A stretch of 64,000 bases of DNA from Herbidospora daliensis (GCF_001570585.1 NZ_BBXF01000002.1:682001-746000), one strand, 5' to 3'; shown: positions 8,787-18,821, counted from the stretch's first letter. The notes: generated from the sequence alone by a model not told the origin. Numbers and translations: made by a program.

Positions 8787-10423
8787 AGGGTGTCGGTGTT
8801 GGCGTGGAGTTGTTCCGCCAGGGGCGGTGCCGTGTATGTGTCGGTGACCACCTCGATGTAGCAGCCGCCCCTCGCCGACTGGGCCGCGTCCATGGCCTCG
8901 TCGAGTTCCCGCAGGGTCGTCACCCTGGCGATCTGCCATCCCTCGCAGCCGAAGACCGCGGGCAGTTCCGCGTAGTGCCACTGGCCGAGGTCGTTGTACG
9001 CGCTGTCGGGGTCGCGGCAGAGCAGGCGTTCGATCAGGTAGCCCTGGTTGTTGAGGACGAAGACGACGGGACGCAGGCCGTACCGGCCGAAGACGCTCAG
9101 TTCCTGGACGGTGAGCTGGTGCGAGCCCTCGCCGGTGATCAGCACCACCCGCCGGTCGGGGGCGGCGAAGGCCGCGCCGACAGCGGCGGGGGTGGCCCAG
9201 CCGATCGAGCCCCACATGGTCTGGTTCTCGAAGGCGACGTGCTCGGGCAGGCGGGCGAAGGCCATGCCGAGCGACGGGGTGCCGGTCTCGGCGACCAGGA
9301 TGTCGCCCTGCTTCAGGAACGACTCCCAGCGCGGGTAGAGGGTCTCGGCGGTGATCGGGTCTTGTCCGCTGCCGCGGACCTGGTCCATGCGGGTGAGGTC
9401 GGTGCCGGGCATGGGCCAGTTCCGGTCGGGCAGGTCGCTGACCAGGGCGGGCAGCAGGTCCTTCATCTCGACGCTCTGGTAGGTCAGGCCGTCGACCTGG
9501 GTGTGGTGGTGGCGGATGTCGATGACCTTGGCCGGGTCGAGGTCGGCGGTGAAGGCGCCGCTGTTGAAGTCGTGCATGAGCGCGCCGATCATGACGACGG
9601 CGTCGGCGTCCTCGACGAAGCGGCGCACGCTCTCGTTCATGAGCTTGCCGTCGTACATGCCGGCGAAGGCCGGGTCGTCCTCGTCGAGGATGCCCTTGTC
9701 GGCGACCATCGTGGCGAAGGGCAGGCCGGTGGCGTCCAGGAAGGAACGCAGTTCGCAGCCCAGCCCGGCGCGCACGGTCAGCAGACCGGGCAGCACGCAC
9801 GCCGTCTCGGCCTTGCCGAGCATCCGGGTGATCGCCTGGACGACGGCCCTGACCTGCGCCGGATCGCTGGCCGGAGGTGGCAGCGGCGCGGCCTCGCTGA
9901 CGATCGGCATCGAGGCCATGTCGGCGGGAAAGGCCAGGTAGACCGGGCGGCGATGGTAGAGCGCGGCGCCGATCAGCCGCTCGATCTCGGCGGCGGCGTT
10001 CTGCGGGGTGAAGATCGCGCTGGCGCAGACGACCGGTTCGCACATGCGCCGGAACAGGTCGAACTCGCCGTTGCCGAGCGTGTGGTGGACCAGCGCACGA
10101 TGCGCCTGTACGGGCATCTTCGGCATGCCGACCAGGTGGAACACCGGCAGATGGTCGGCGTACGCCCCGGCGATGCCGTTGATCGCGCTGAGCTCGCCGA
10201 CGCCGTAGGTGGTGCAGACGGCCCCGACGCCGTTGACGCGGGCGTAGCCGTCGGCGCTGTAGGCGGCGTTGAGTTCGTTGCAGCTGCCGATCCATTCGAC
10301 GTCGGGGTGGGCCACGATCGCGTCGTCGACGGGGAACGCGTAGTCCCCGGGGACGCCGAAGACGTGGCGTACGCCGAGGTCCCGGAGGCGGTTGAGGACG
10401 TGCTCGATCACGGTGGTGGCCAT
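8756..10423 (-). CDS. ThDP-dependent 2-oxo acid decarboxylase (pyruvate/indolepyruvate type)
   Basis: 555-aa thiamine-diphosphate enzyme. Active-site residues sit at positions matching Zymomonas pyruvate decarboxylase: Asp27 (VPGDYAF), Glu50 (GSCNELNAAY) and the His113-His114 pair (LVHHTLG). The ThDP/Mg motif GEGSHQ...LNNQGYLIE lies in the C-terminal third. The HH pair separates non-oxidative decarboxylases from acetolactate synthase. The substrate could be pyruvate, phenylpyruvate or indolepyruvate; sequence alone does not decide. ATG 10423 has GGGGGAG 4-5 nt upstream. It is a single-gene unit. Confidence 0.87.
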   Translation of the reverse strand: MATTVIEHVLNRLRDLGVRHVFGVPGDYAFPVDDAIVAHPDVEWIGSCNELNAAYSADGYARVNGVGAVCTTYGVGELSAINGIAGAYADHLPVFHLVGMPKMPVQAHRALVHHTLGNGEFDLFRRMCEPVVCASAIFTPQNAAAEIERLIGAALYHRRPVYLAFPADMASMPIVSEAAPLPPPASDPAQVRAVVQAITRMLGKAETACVLPGLLTVRAGLGCELRSFLDATGLPFATMVADKGILDEDDPAFAGMYDGKLMNESVRRFVEDADAVVMIGALMHDFNSGAFTADLDPAKVIDIRHHHTQVDGLTYQSVEMKDLLPALVSDLPDRNWPMPGTDLTRMDQVRGSGQDPITAETLYPRWESFLKQGDILVAETGTPSLGMAFARLPEHVAFENQTMWGSIGWATPAAVGAAFAAPDRRVVLITGEGSHQLTVQELSVFGRYGLRPVVFVLNNQGYLIERLLCRDPDSAYNDLGQWHYAELPAVFGCEGWQIARVTTLRELDEAMDAAQSARGGCYIEVVTDTYTAPPLAEQLHANTDTLYSGLITRPA

Positions 10424-10557
10424 GGACTCCCCCTTGTCGTCTGAGGGAAGCGTGCCCAGTTAAACGTGACGAATCACCATAAAACGGGCAGTCGTCTTGA
10501 GTGTGGTGATCCGCTAGCCTGGCCGCTCCACCCTTTGAACAGAGGAAAGGTGCAGTC

Positions 10558-11388
10558 GTGATCGGCTGGTTCGAAGCGGTCATTCTCGGGCTGATCCAAG
10601 GGCTCACCGAGTTCCTGCCGATCTCCTCCAGCGCCCACATCCGCGTGGTGTCGGCGTTCGCCGGCTGGCCCGACCCGGGAGCGGCGTTCACGGCGGTGAT
10701 CCAGCTCGGCACCGAGGCGGCCGTGCTGATCTACTTCCGCAAAGAGCTCTGGGAGATCATCTCCACCTGGACGCGCTCGCTGTTCGACAAGTCGCTGCGC
10801 GACAACTGGGCCGCCCGCATGGGGTGGTACATCATCGCCGGCACGCTGCCCATCGCGATCCTCGGCCTGGTGCTCAAAGACCAGATCGAGACGGTCTTCC
10901 GCGACCTGCGCATCGTCGGCGTCACCCTGATCGTCTTCGCGCTCATCCTCTGGTGGGCCGACCACACCGCGCGCAACACGCTGTCGTTGCAGACCCACCT
11001 CAACTTCAAGCACGCGCTCGGCTACGGTTTCGCCCAGTCGCTGGCGCTGATCCCGGGCGTCTCCCGCTCGGGCGGCACGGTGACCGCGGGTCTGCTGCTC
11101 GGCTACCGGCGTGAAGACGCGGCGAAGTACTCATTCCTGCTGGCCATCCCGGCCGTGCTGGCGTCGGGCGGGCTGGAGCTGTTCGAGATCGGCGAGGGTC
11201 AGGCGCCCGCGTGGGGGCCGACGATCCTGGCCACGGTGATCTCGTTCTTCGTGGGGTACGCCGCGGTGGCGTGGTTCCTGCGCTACATCAGCACCCACCG
11301 GTTCACCCCGTTCGTGATCTACCGGATCATCCTGGGAGTGTTCGTCATCCTGTCGGTCGGCATGGGCTGGATCCCCGCGCAGGGCTGA
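10558..11388 (+). CDS. uppP: Undecaprenyl-diphosphatase
   Basis: 276-aa polytopic membrane enzyme that recycles undecaprenyl pyrophosphate to the monophosphate carrier for cell-wall synthesis (UppP/BacA). Both conserved catalytic motifs are present: GLTEFLPISSSAH near the N-terminus and PGVSRSGGTVTAG at ~165. Length and about eight TM segments fit the family. Start GTG 10558, with GAGGAAAGG (10541-10550) as ribosome site. Loss or change confers bacitracin phenotypes in other bacteria. Confidence 0.96.
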   Translation: MIGWFEAVILGLIQGLTEFLPISSSAHIRVVSAFAGWPDPGAAFTAVIQLGTEAAVLIYFRKELWEIISTWTRSLFDKSLRDNWAARMGWYIIAGTLPIAILGLVLKDQIETVFRDLRIVGVTLIVFALILWWADHTARNTLSLQTHLNFKHALGYGFAQSLALIPGVSRSGGTVTAGLLLGYRREDAAKYSFLLAIPAVLASGGLELFEIGEGQAPAWGPTILATVISFFVGYAAVAWFLRYISTHRFTPFVIYRIILGVFVILSVGMGWIPAQG

Positions 11389-11571
11389 TCACGTCTCCAT
11401 CGCCATCACGATCACGAGCCCGACCAGGTGGATCAGGACCACGAACACCATGAAGGCGACGAACAGCCACTTCGCCGGGCCGTGCTCGAAGGTCTTGTCG
11501 TCCTTCAACGGCGGGCGCTTCGCCTGGCGGTCGGCGATCCGCTCTTCCAGGGGCTTTCGCATCATGGCCAT
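11389..11571 (-). CDS. Small single-pass membrane protein
   Basis: 60 aa: a charged N-terminal half (KPLEERIADRQAKR) followed by one TM helix (residues ~35-57, LFVAFMVFVVLIHLVGLV). Its stop directly abuts the uppP stop on the other strand. It is transcribed divergently from the OhrR-type regulator across a 56-nt region with inverted repeats, so it is probably the regulator's target. Function unknown. The start could be any of three close Met codons. Confidence 0.65.
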   Translation of the reverse strand: MAMMRKPLEERIADRQAKRPPLKDDKTFEHGPAKWLFVAFMVFVVLIHLVGLVIVMAMET

Positions 11572-11582
11572 CCTCCGTCGGG

Positions 11583-11608
11583 TAGTGCACTAACATTTAG
11601 TGTACTAA
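11583..11608. promoter_or_regulatory. Operator-like inverted repeats between divergent genes
   Basis: Nested palindromes TAGTGCACTA (11583-11592) and CACTAA-CAT-TTAGTG (11588-11602), then a near-palindrome TAGTGTACTA, sit between the small membrane protein and the MarR/OhrR regulator. This AT-rich dyad in a GC-rich genome is the likely binding site of the regulator. Confidence 0.6.
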
Positions 11609-11627
11609 CTATTAGGGGGCGACGAAA

Positions 11628-12053
11628 ATGGATCCGCTGTCTCTGGAGAACCAGGTCTGCTTCGCCCTGGCCGTCGCCTCCCGCTCGGTGATCGCGCTCT
11701 ACCGGCCGGTGCTGGAGCCGATGGGCCTCACGCATCCGCAATACCTAGTCATGCTGGCGCTCTGGGAGCGGGCGCCGCTGTCGGTCAAAGACCTCGCCGG
11801 GCTGCTGCAACTCGAACCGGCCACCCTGTCGCCGCTGCTCAAGAGGCTGGAGGCGGCCGGGCTCGTCGAGCGTCGGCGGGGCACCGCCGACGAGCGCTCG
11901 CTGGCCGTCACCCTCACCGACAGCGGCCGGGCGCTGCGCGCCGAGGCCGAGAAGATCCCCGCCACGATCGTCGAACGCCTCGGCATGGACGTCGCCGAGC
12001 TGCAGGACCTGCACCAGGCGCTGACCCGGGTGATCGCCGCCGCGACCCGATGA
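11628..12053 (+). CDS. MarR-family regulator, OhrR-like
   Basis: 141-aa winged-helix repressor. The N-terminus LENQVCFAL places a Cys at residue 11, matching the peroxide-sensing Cys of OhrR proteins; the helix-turn-helix (SVKDLAGLLQLEPATLSPLLKRLE) and wing (RRGTADERSLAVTLT) follow. OhrR represses organic-hydroperoxide resistance genes and is inactivated by Cys oxidation. No ohr peroxidase gene lies in this window; the likely regulated neighbour is the divergent 60-aa membrane protein. Family assignment is solid; the redox role is inferred from the Cys. Confidence 0.85.
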   Translation: MDPLSLENQVCFALAVASRSVIALYRPVLEPMGLTHPQYLVMLALWERAPLSVKDLAGLLQLEPATLSPLLKRLEAAGLVERRRGTADERSLAVTLTDSGRALRAEAEKIPATIVERLGMDVAELQDLHQALTRVIAAATR

Positions 12054-12066
12054 CACACTCGTCTGT

Positions 12067-12798
12067 GTGAAACGCCTCCTCCTCATCGGGATCGGCGCCG
12101 GCGACCCGGACCATCTCACCCTCCAGGCCGTCAAGGCCATCGCGGCCACCGACGTCTTCTTCATCGTCGACAAGGGTGCGGAGAAGCGCGACCTGACCGA
12201 TCTGCGCCACCAGATGATCGAAGACCACGCGCGCGAGCCCCACCGGATCGTCACCGCGACCGACCCCGAACGCGACCGCACCGCCGCCGCCTACGCCGAA
12301 GCGGTCGAAGACTGGCGCGAGCGCCGGGGCGTGCTCTACCACCAGATGATCGACGAGGCCCTCGGCGAGGGCCAGACCGGGGCGTTCCTGATCTGGGGAG
12401 ATCCGGGCGTGTACGACAGCACGCTCGCCGCCCTCGAAGGACTGCCGCCCGGCATCGAGATCGAGGTCGTCCCCGGCATCAGCGCGGTCGCCGCCCTCAC
12501 CGCCCGCCACCGGATCGGCCTGACGCGGGTCGCCCGCCCCGTCCACCTCACCACCGGCCGCCGCCTCGCCGACGAGGGCCCGAGCGCCGACGACATGGTG
12601 ATCATGCTCGACGCCCGCCTCGCCTTCGAGGGACTCGACGACTTCGACATCTACTGGGGCGCCTACCTCGGCACCCCCGACGAGATCCTGGTCGCCGGCC
12701 CCGTGGCCGAGGTGTCCCCGAAGATCAGGGAACTGCGCGCCGAAGCGAGACAACGCAAAGGCTGGATCATGGACACCTACCTGCTGCGCAGGCGCTGA
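12067..12798 (+). CDS. cobF: Precorrin-6A synthase (deacetylating)
   Basis: 243-aa tetrapyrrole methyltransferase-fold enzyme: LLIGIGAGDPDHLTLQAVKAI at the N-terminus and GDPGVYDST in the SAM-binding region are diagnostic of CobF, which methylates C-1 of precorrin-5 and releases acetate in aerobic cobalamin synthesis. GTG 12067 lies 13 nt after the MarR stop. No other corrin-ring biosynthetic gene is in the window, so it is an orphan here. The 3' end overlaps the convergent NAD kinase gene by 22 nt. Confidence 0.92.
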   Translation: MKRLLLIGIGAGDPDHLTLQAVKAIAATDVFFIVDKGAEKRDLTDLRHQMIEDHAREPHRIVTATDPERDRTAAAYAEAVEDWRERRGVLYHQMIDEALGEGQTGAFLIWGDPGVYDSTLAALEGLPPGIEIEVVPGISAVAALTARHRIGLTRVARPVHLTTGRRLADEGPSADDMVIMLDARLAFEGLDDFDIYWGAYLGTPDEILVAGPVAEVSPKIRELRAEARQRKGWIMDTYLLRRR

Positions 12799-13697
12799 GC
12801 CCGTTCCCGCAGCTCCTCCGGCACGAGTTCGAGCAGCTGGTCGGGCCGCAACGGCAGATCGAGCAGGCTCAGCTTGACCCGCGTGCGCTGGGCGTGCGCC
12901 GCCGCGTCGAACCGCACCAGGTTCACCGCGTCCTTGTGCAGCCGCACCCCCAGCCCATCGGCAACGCCGAGATCCCGGGTGTGTACGCCATCGAGCAGCA
13001 CCCGGGCCGGCTCCTCCGACCGGTTGGTCAGCCGCATCTCGTCGTCGGCCCCGAAGACGACCGTCCGGTCGATGCCCGTCATGGGCGCGACCGGCGTCAA
13101 CGCGAGGGCGGGCACCGACGGAGACAACACCGGCCCGCCCGCCGCGTAGTTGTAGGCGGTCGACCCGGTCGGCGTACAGGCCACCACGGCGTCACACCGG
13201 TAGTAGCCGTGCTGGATCCCATGGACCGACAGGTCGACGTTGACCGTCGCCCACTGCCGCGCCCCGGTCACGACCAGGTCGTTGAACGCGACCACGCCGT
13301 CGACCATCAGGCAACTGTGGGGCTCCAGCATGAAGTCGCCCCTGGTCAGCCGATCGAGCGCGGCCGGCAACTCCGCGGGCGAGACCTCGACGAGAAACCC
13401 GAGGTTGCCGTGGTTGACCCCGAGGACGGGCGTGCCCCGCCCCACCACCAGGCGCATCGCCCCCAGCATGGTCCCGTCACCCCCGAGACTGACCACGGCG
13501 GTGGCCCGCTCGGCGAACTCCTCGGCCCCGACGGCCACGACATCGCCCCCGAGCCGGCCGGCATCGCCCTCCAGCGCGATCAGCGTCGCACCACGAGCCG
13601 CCGCGAACTCCCTGATCAGCGCGACAGAACCGGCGACGGGATTACGCGGATGCGCCACGAGACCGATGACATGCGGCCGCCCGGAATCGACTCCCAT
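12777..13697 (-). CDS. nadK: NAD kinase
   Basis: 306-aa ATP/polyphosphate NAD kinase that phosphorylates NAD+ to NADP+. Diagnostic motifs: GGDGTMLGAMR (phosphate-binding), GNLGFLVE, and the C-terminal TPTGSTAYNYAAGGPVLSP loop. The usual NE motif appears as FNDLVV, a modest variation. Length is normal. Transcribed towards cobF. Actinomycetes may carry more than one NAD kinase; whether this is the housekeeping copy cannot be judged here. Confidence 0.9.
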   Translation of the reverse strand: MGVDSGRPHVIGLVAHPRNPVAGSVALIREFAAARGATLIALEGDAGRLGGDVVAVGAEEFAERATAVVSLGGDGTMLGAMRLVVGRGTPVLGVNHGNLGFLVEVSPAELPAALDRLTRGDFMLEPHSCLMVDGVVAFNDLVVTGARQWATVNVDLSVHGIQHGYYRCDAVVACTPTGSTAYNYAAGGPVLSPSVPALALTPVAPMTGIDRTVVFGADDEMRLTNRSEEPARVLLDGVHTRDLGVADGLGVRLHKDAVNLVRFDAAAHAQRTRVKLSLLDLPLRPDQLLELVPEELRERAQRLRSR

Positions 13698-13729
13698 GAG
13701 AGCCCCTTACCCAGGGCCCTCAGGCCACC

Positions 13730-14104
13730 TCACTCGGGTAGGACCTCGAAGAGCCGGCCGTACGAGGTGAGATCGGCGCACACGACCGAATATCCGTAGC
13801 TGCTCGGCGACGTACCCTTGTTGATCTTCTTCGGGAACCGGCTCATGCCGGCGGCGTGGACGGTCCTGACGGGAACGTCGAGTCCGTTGATGGCGTGCAA
13901 GCGATCGATCGCCGTTCCGGGATGCAGGAACACTGCGATGACCTGCCTCTTGGATCGTTGTCGATCGAGATATACGGTCACGCCGTCGCGCTCGAGCTCG
14001 AAGTAGTACATGACCGGATCCCGTGTGAGGTCGAACCCGTGTTCGCTCGCGATGGTGATCAGGCGCTGCTCGAATTCGGTTGGCGGGTGTGCCTGGCGGG
14101 CCAT
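13730..14104 (-). CDS. Hypothetical protein, third gene of a toxin-antitoxin operon
   Basis: 124 aa, soluble, no recognised domain. It starts 14 nt after the MazF stop on the same strand, so it is probably co-transcribed with the antitoxin-toxin pair. Mixed charge, with strands such as VTVYLDRQRSKRQVIAVFL and a Tyr/Ser-rich tail (SSYGYSVVCADLTSYG). The context suggests a role linked to the module (chaperone, effector modifier) or a passenger gene; neither can be shown. Confidence 0.6.
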   Translation of the reverse strand: MARQAHPPTEFEQRLITIASEHGFDLTRDPVMYYFELERDGVTVYLDRQRSKRQVIAVFLHPGTAIDRLHAINGLDVPVRTVHAAGMSRFPKKINKGTSPSSYGYSVVCADLTSYGRLFEVLPE

Positions 14105-14118
14105 CGTCCGTCCTGTGC

Positions 14119-14448
14119 TCAGAGGGCCAGTGCGTGTCTCAGGCCCTGGCCTACGCGCAGCATCGTCTGGAGGCTCAGGCCGCCGAGGTCTCGGTGGAGA
14201 TCCTCCTCGAAAAGGATCACGATGTCGTCGCAGAGCACGCGGCCCGCCAGTGGATCTTCCGGAGTGAGCTCGACGATGCTCGGCAATGGTGGTTTCGGCG
14301 ACGTGGTGATCCGGACGGCCAGATAACTCGGTAGCGCGCGGTTGCGGGCGTTGTTGCTCACGATGACGTAGGGCTTCTCGCCGTACTCCTCTCCCAGGTC
14401 GGCCATGTAGACCCTGCCTCTCAGGGGGTATGCGCCGTTGTCAGGCAT
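14119..14448 (-). CDS. MazF/PemK-family endoribonuclease toxin
   Basis: 109 aa with the PemK/MazF pattern: RGRVYMADLG, KPYVIVSNNARN, the beta-strand VRITTS and VLCDDIVILFEEDL, ending in LSLQTMLRVGQGL. These toxins are ribosome-independent or tRNA/rRNA-cleaving endoribonucleases that arrest growth when the antitoxin is lost. The start ATG overlaps the antitoxin stop by 1 nt (TGATG), the classic coupled toxin-antitoxin order. RNA target specificity cannot be inferred. Confidence 0.85.
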   Translation of the reverse strand: MPDNGAYPLRGRVYMADLGEEYGEKPYVIVSNNARNRALPSYLAVRITTSPKPPLPSIVELTPEDPLAGRVLCDDIVILFEEDLHRDLGGLSLQTMLRVGQGLRHALAL

Positions 14449-14744
14449 CAGTCGCGGGAGACCTCGGCGGTGCGGCGGCGGGCGGCGCGCCGGTGCGCGT
14501 GGTCTTCTTCGGTCTGGGCGGCGGCGAGGGCGGCGTAACCCGTGACCATCACCTCGTTGAGCACCGCTTTCCTGGCGACGTCGACGAGGGTGTGCAGGGC
14601 TGTCGCGGTGGAGGTCTCAGGGCCCAGGGCGGTGCCCGCGAGCTGCTCGACGGCCAGGTTCTCGGGACTGCCGGGGGTGCGGATGGCCTCCAGGAACTGC
14701 CGATCGATCTCCGACAGGGGAACAGGTGCTCGATGCGATGCCAC
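14448..14744 (-). CDS. MazE-like antitoxin
   Basis: 98 aa, GTG start at 14744. The C-terminal region (VLNEVMVTGYAALAAAQ followed by an acidic/basic tail) resembles the toxin-neutralising tail of actinobacterial MazE antitoxins (EGYAALA motif). The N-terminal DNA-binding part is not clearly recognisable, so assignment rests on position, the 1-nt overlap with MazF and the C-terminus. The gene is divergent from argG, about 100 nt away; antitoxin autoregulation may touch that region. Confidence 0.68.
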   Translation of the reverse strand: MASHRAPVPLSEIDRQFLEAIRTPGSPENLAVEQLAGTALGPETSTATALHTLVDVARKAVLNEVMVTGYAALAAAQTEEDHAHRRAARRRTAEVSRD

Positions 14745-14810
14745 ACCTCATGGTGCATCTCGTGTCGCAGATTCTGCAACTCGACCTGCGACGCCTGGTG
14801 GCGAGCCTGA

Positions 14811-16292
<1,482 letters not shown>

Positions 16293-16304
16293 CGGTTGTT
16301 CGTC

Positions 16305-16341
16305 CGAATCCCCGGTCCGCGCTCAGCGGGCCGGGGATTCG
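16305..16341 (+). terminator. argG terminator
   Basis: CGAATCCCCGG...CCGC / GCGG...CCGGGGATTCG: a 16-nt arm stem with one mismatch and a 5-nt loop (GCTCA), 12 nt past the argG stop. No T tract. Confidence 0.75.
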
Positions 16342-16425
16342 CGCATCTCACCCCCGGGCACGGGTGACTTTTCGTCACTGCGGGTATCCGAGAACGGCAC
16401 CGGCTCATCGATCGGGGGAGATGCC

Positions 16426-17727
16426 GTGAGGCTCGCACGACTCATGCTTCCATTCGCGCTGCTGCTCAGCGCGTGCGCGACGGCCGAACAGGCCGCGCCC
16501 GTCGCGACGTCGCAGGCGGCGGCGCCCATTCCCGACAGCCCCGTCGGCGAGAAGCTGACCTGGTATCTGGGCGCCCTGTCTTCGCTGCCCATCCCCGCCG
16601 ACCAGATCAATCGGCATTTCGCGCCGTCGTTCGTCAAACAGGTGCCCGCCGACCAGATCAACGAGGTCAGCAAGCAGCTCAAGGGGCTGCGCGTGGTCGA
16701 GATCCAGCGCGCCACCGAGACCGACCTGGTGGCGCTGGTCGAGTCGGGCGGCAACCAGGCGAAGCTCAGCATGTCGGTCGATCCCGCCGGGCAGATCGCC
16801 GGCCTGCTGATCTCCCCGGCCGACGCGCCCACCCCCGCGAGCTGGGGCGACATCGACGAGCGCCTCGCGACCGCGGCCCCGTCGGGCTTCCTCGCCGCGG
16901 GTCAGGACTGCAAGCCCGTCCACGGCATCGAGCCGAACCGGGCCCGTCCACTCGGTTCGATGTTCAAGTTGTACGTCCTGGGCGCCGTCGCCCAGGAGGT
17001 CAAAGCCGGCCGCCTGTCCTGGGGCGACCAGCTGACCATCACCGACGCGAAGAAGAGCCTGCCCAGCGGCGAGCTGCAAGACCGTCCCGACGGCTCGAAG
17101 GTCACGGTCAAGGAGGCCGCCAAGCTGATGATCTCCATCAGCGACAACACCGCCACCGACCTGCTGATCGACCGCGTCGGCAAACCGTCCGTGGAGGCCG
17201 TGATCCGCGCCTGGTCGTCCAACGCCGACAAGAACATCCCCCTGCTGACCACCCGCGAACTGTTCGTCCTGAAGGGCGCCGACTACCCCAAGTACGCCGA
17301 GGGCTTCCTCAAGGCCCGCGACCGCCGCGCCTACCTCGAGGACACCGTCGACAAGGTGCCGACCAGCGAGGTCGAGGTGTGGACGAGCCCTCGCGAGGTC
17401 ACCACGATCGAGTGGTTCGGCAGCCCCACCGACATGTGCCGCGCCCTGGTCAGCCTCCACGGCTTCGGCGGGCCCGAACTCGACGAGATCATGGGCGCCA
17501 ACGACGCCGGGCTCGGGCTCGACCAGAAGACCTGGCCCACGGTGTGGTTCAAGGGCGGCTCCGAGCCGGGGGTGCTGACGCTCGGCTTCCTGGCCGTTTC
17601 CGACCAGAACAAGGTCGGGGTCGTGGTGGTCGAGGCCGTCGACGAGAAGAAGGTCATCCCCGAGGTGGCGGCGGCGACCGAGGCGCTGGCGATCGTCCGG
17701 GGGGCGTTCGGGCTGCTGTATAGGTGA
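16426..17727 (+). CDS. Beta-lactamase-fold serine hydrolase lipoprotein
   Basis: 433 aa. Signal peptide with lipobox LSAC (Cys ~17), then a ~120-aa N-terminal NTF2-like/linker region and a penicillin-recognising domain: Ser178-Met-Phe-Lys181 (SxxK), Ser239-Asp240-Asn241 (SDN) and Lys376-Gly-Gly (KTG equivalent). This is the full active-site set of class A beta-lactamase-like enzymes. The Glu166-type general base was not located with confidence, so it may be a DD-peptidase-like or esterase relative rather than an antibiotic-degrading enzyme. GTG 16426 follows GGGGGAG at good spacing. Confidence 0.85.
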   Translation: MRLARLMLPFALLLSACATAEQAAPVATSQAAAPIPDSPVGEKLTWYLGALSSLPIPADQINRHFAPSFVKQVPADQINEVSKQLKGLRVVEIQRATETDLVALVESGGNQAKLSMSVDPAGQIAGLLISPADAPTPASWGDIDERLATAAPSGFLAAGQDCKPVHGIEPNRARPLGSMFKLYVLGAVAQEVKAGRLSWGDQLTITDAKKSLPSGELQDRPDGSKVTVKEAAKLMISISDNTATDLLIDRVGKPSVEAVIRAWSSNADKNIPLLTTRELFVLKGADYPKYAEGFLKARDRRAYLEDTVDKVPTSEVEVWTSPREVTTIEWFGSPTDMCRALVSLHGFGGPELDEIMGANDAGLGLDQKTWPTVWFKGGSEPGVLTLGFLAVSDQNKVGVVVVEAVDEKKVIPEVAAATEALAIVRGAFGLLYR

Positions 17728-17765
17728 GCCCGGGTTTTGTCGGTGCCGGTCGATAACGTGTTCGT

Positions 17766-18170
17766 ATGAGTTACGGCATCAGCTTCCTGCGCCGCGAGCC
17801 CGGCCAGTCGTGGCCCGACGCCCATGCGGCGACGGAGGAGAAGGCCCCGGAAACGGTCGACTACGCGATCTGGTCGACCGTCGCCGTCGCGGTGCGCGAC
17901 GTGCTCGGCGTGGTGTCAGAAGACCTGCTCGACTGCGAGGTGACCCAGCTGTCCACCGGTCTCATGGTGACCTGTCACCTCGGCCGGTGGACCGTCACCT
18001 CGCCCGTTCCGCCCGCCGGCGAGGGCGCCGCCCAGCTGCGCGAGGTCTGCCAGATCGTCGAACGGGCGACCGGCCTGACCGCCTACGACCCCCGGCTCGG
18101 CGTCGTTCTCGCGGAGCCCGACGATTTCGCCCGCTCGATCGCGGCCTTCGACGGGCTCGCGGCCCGATAG
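17766..18170 (+). CDS. Small conserved hypothetical protein
   Basis: 134 aa, begins MSYGISFLRREPGQSW and has GLTAYDPRLGVVL near the end; apparent relative of the 115-aa protein at 8439-8786. Soluble, two Cys, no catalytic motif. TAACGT (17754-17759) 6 nt before ATG and no ribosome site suggest a leaderless message. Function unknown. Confidence 0.72.
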   Translation: MSYGISFLRREPGQSWPDAHAATEEKAPETVDYAIWSTVAVAVRDVLGVVSEDLLDCEVTQLSTGLMVTCHLGRWTVTSPVPPAGEGAAQLREVCQIVERATGLTAYDPRLGVVLAEPDDFARSIAAFDGLAAR

Positions 18171-18258
18171 GAACGGCTCAGCCGTCCTCCGGTTTCGCGC
18201 CGGCTTTGATCGGCTGGGGCAGCCGGATGGGTGGTGCGCGTGCGATGATTGCGGGGCT

Positions 18259-18777
18259 ATGTCTGCGGCGCTGCCCTTTCGTCTCGCGCGTGCCACGGTG
18301 TTCGCCGTGGTCTGTTCGGGGCTTGCCGCCGTCGCCCACACCTTCGCCGGCGGGTCGGTCACCGCTCCGGGGTTGTCCGCCGCCTTCGCCCTCGCCCTGA
18401 TCGCCGCTTTCCCGCTGACCGCGCGCGAGCGCACGGCCGGCGAGATCATGCCGCTGCTGGGGGCCATGCAAGTGGTGCTGCACCTGCTCTTCTCGGTGCT
18501 CCACGTCTCCTCGCCCGAACGGCTCGCCGGGCACCTGCACATGCCGAGCCTGAGCATGATCGTCCTGCACGTCTGGGCGGTCGTCGTCACCGCCTGGTGG
18601 CTCGGCCGGGGCGAGGAGCTCTTCTTCACGCTGCTGCGCCGGCTCGCCGGCCGGATTGTCCCGATCTTGTCGCTCCCGCGACCTCTTTCGGTGACAGGCG
18701 TGCCCATCCCGGTCGTGCCGGTTGTCGTGCAGAGCACCCATCGTCATCCTGTCGAAGGGCGTGGCCCACCTCGGTGA
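18259..18777 (+). CDS. Four-helix integral membrane protein of copper cluster 1
   Basis: 172 aa with four predicted TM segments (about residues 8-30, 36-52, 62-82 and 93-115) and a cytoplasmic tail. It shares layout and motifs (AA.AH near helix 1, LGA.Q..LH, HAA/HVW, GEELFF vs GERIWW) with the protein at 56997-57518, which sits in copper cluster 2. The family accompanies YcnI/CopC/CopD genes in actinobacteria. The conserved His and Met positions would suit metal handling, which is inference. Confidence 0.72.
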   Translation: MSAALPFRLARATVFAVVCSGLAAVAHTFAGGSVTAPGLSAAFALALIAAFPLTARERTAGEIMPLLGAMQVVLHLLFSVLHVSSPERLAGHLHMPSLSMIVLHVWAVVVTAWWLGRGEELFFTLLRRLAGRIVPILSLPRPLSVTGVPIPVVPVVVQSTHRHPVEGRGPPR

Positions 18778-18821
18778 GGCCGCACACTCCTTCCACCCAT
18801 GACGATGAGGAACCATCTGTA

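Noticed and set aside
8630-10444. 604-codon plus-strand open frame
   Set aside because: Antisense of the ThDP decarboxylase, which has all catalytic residues.
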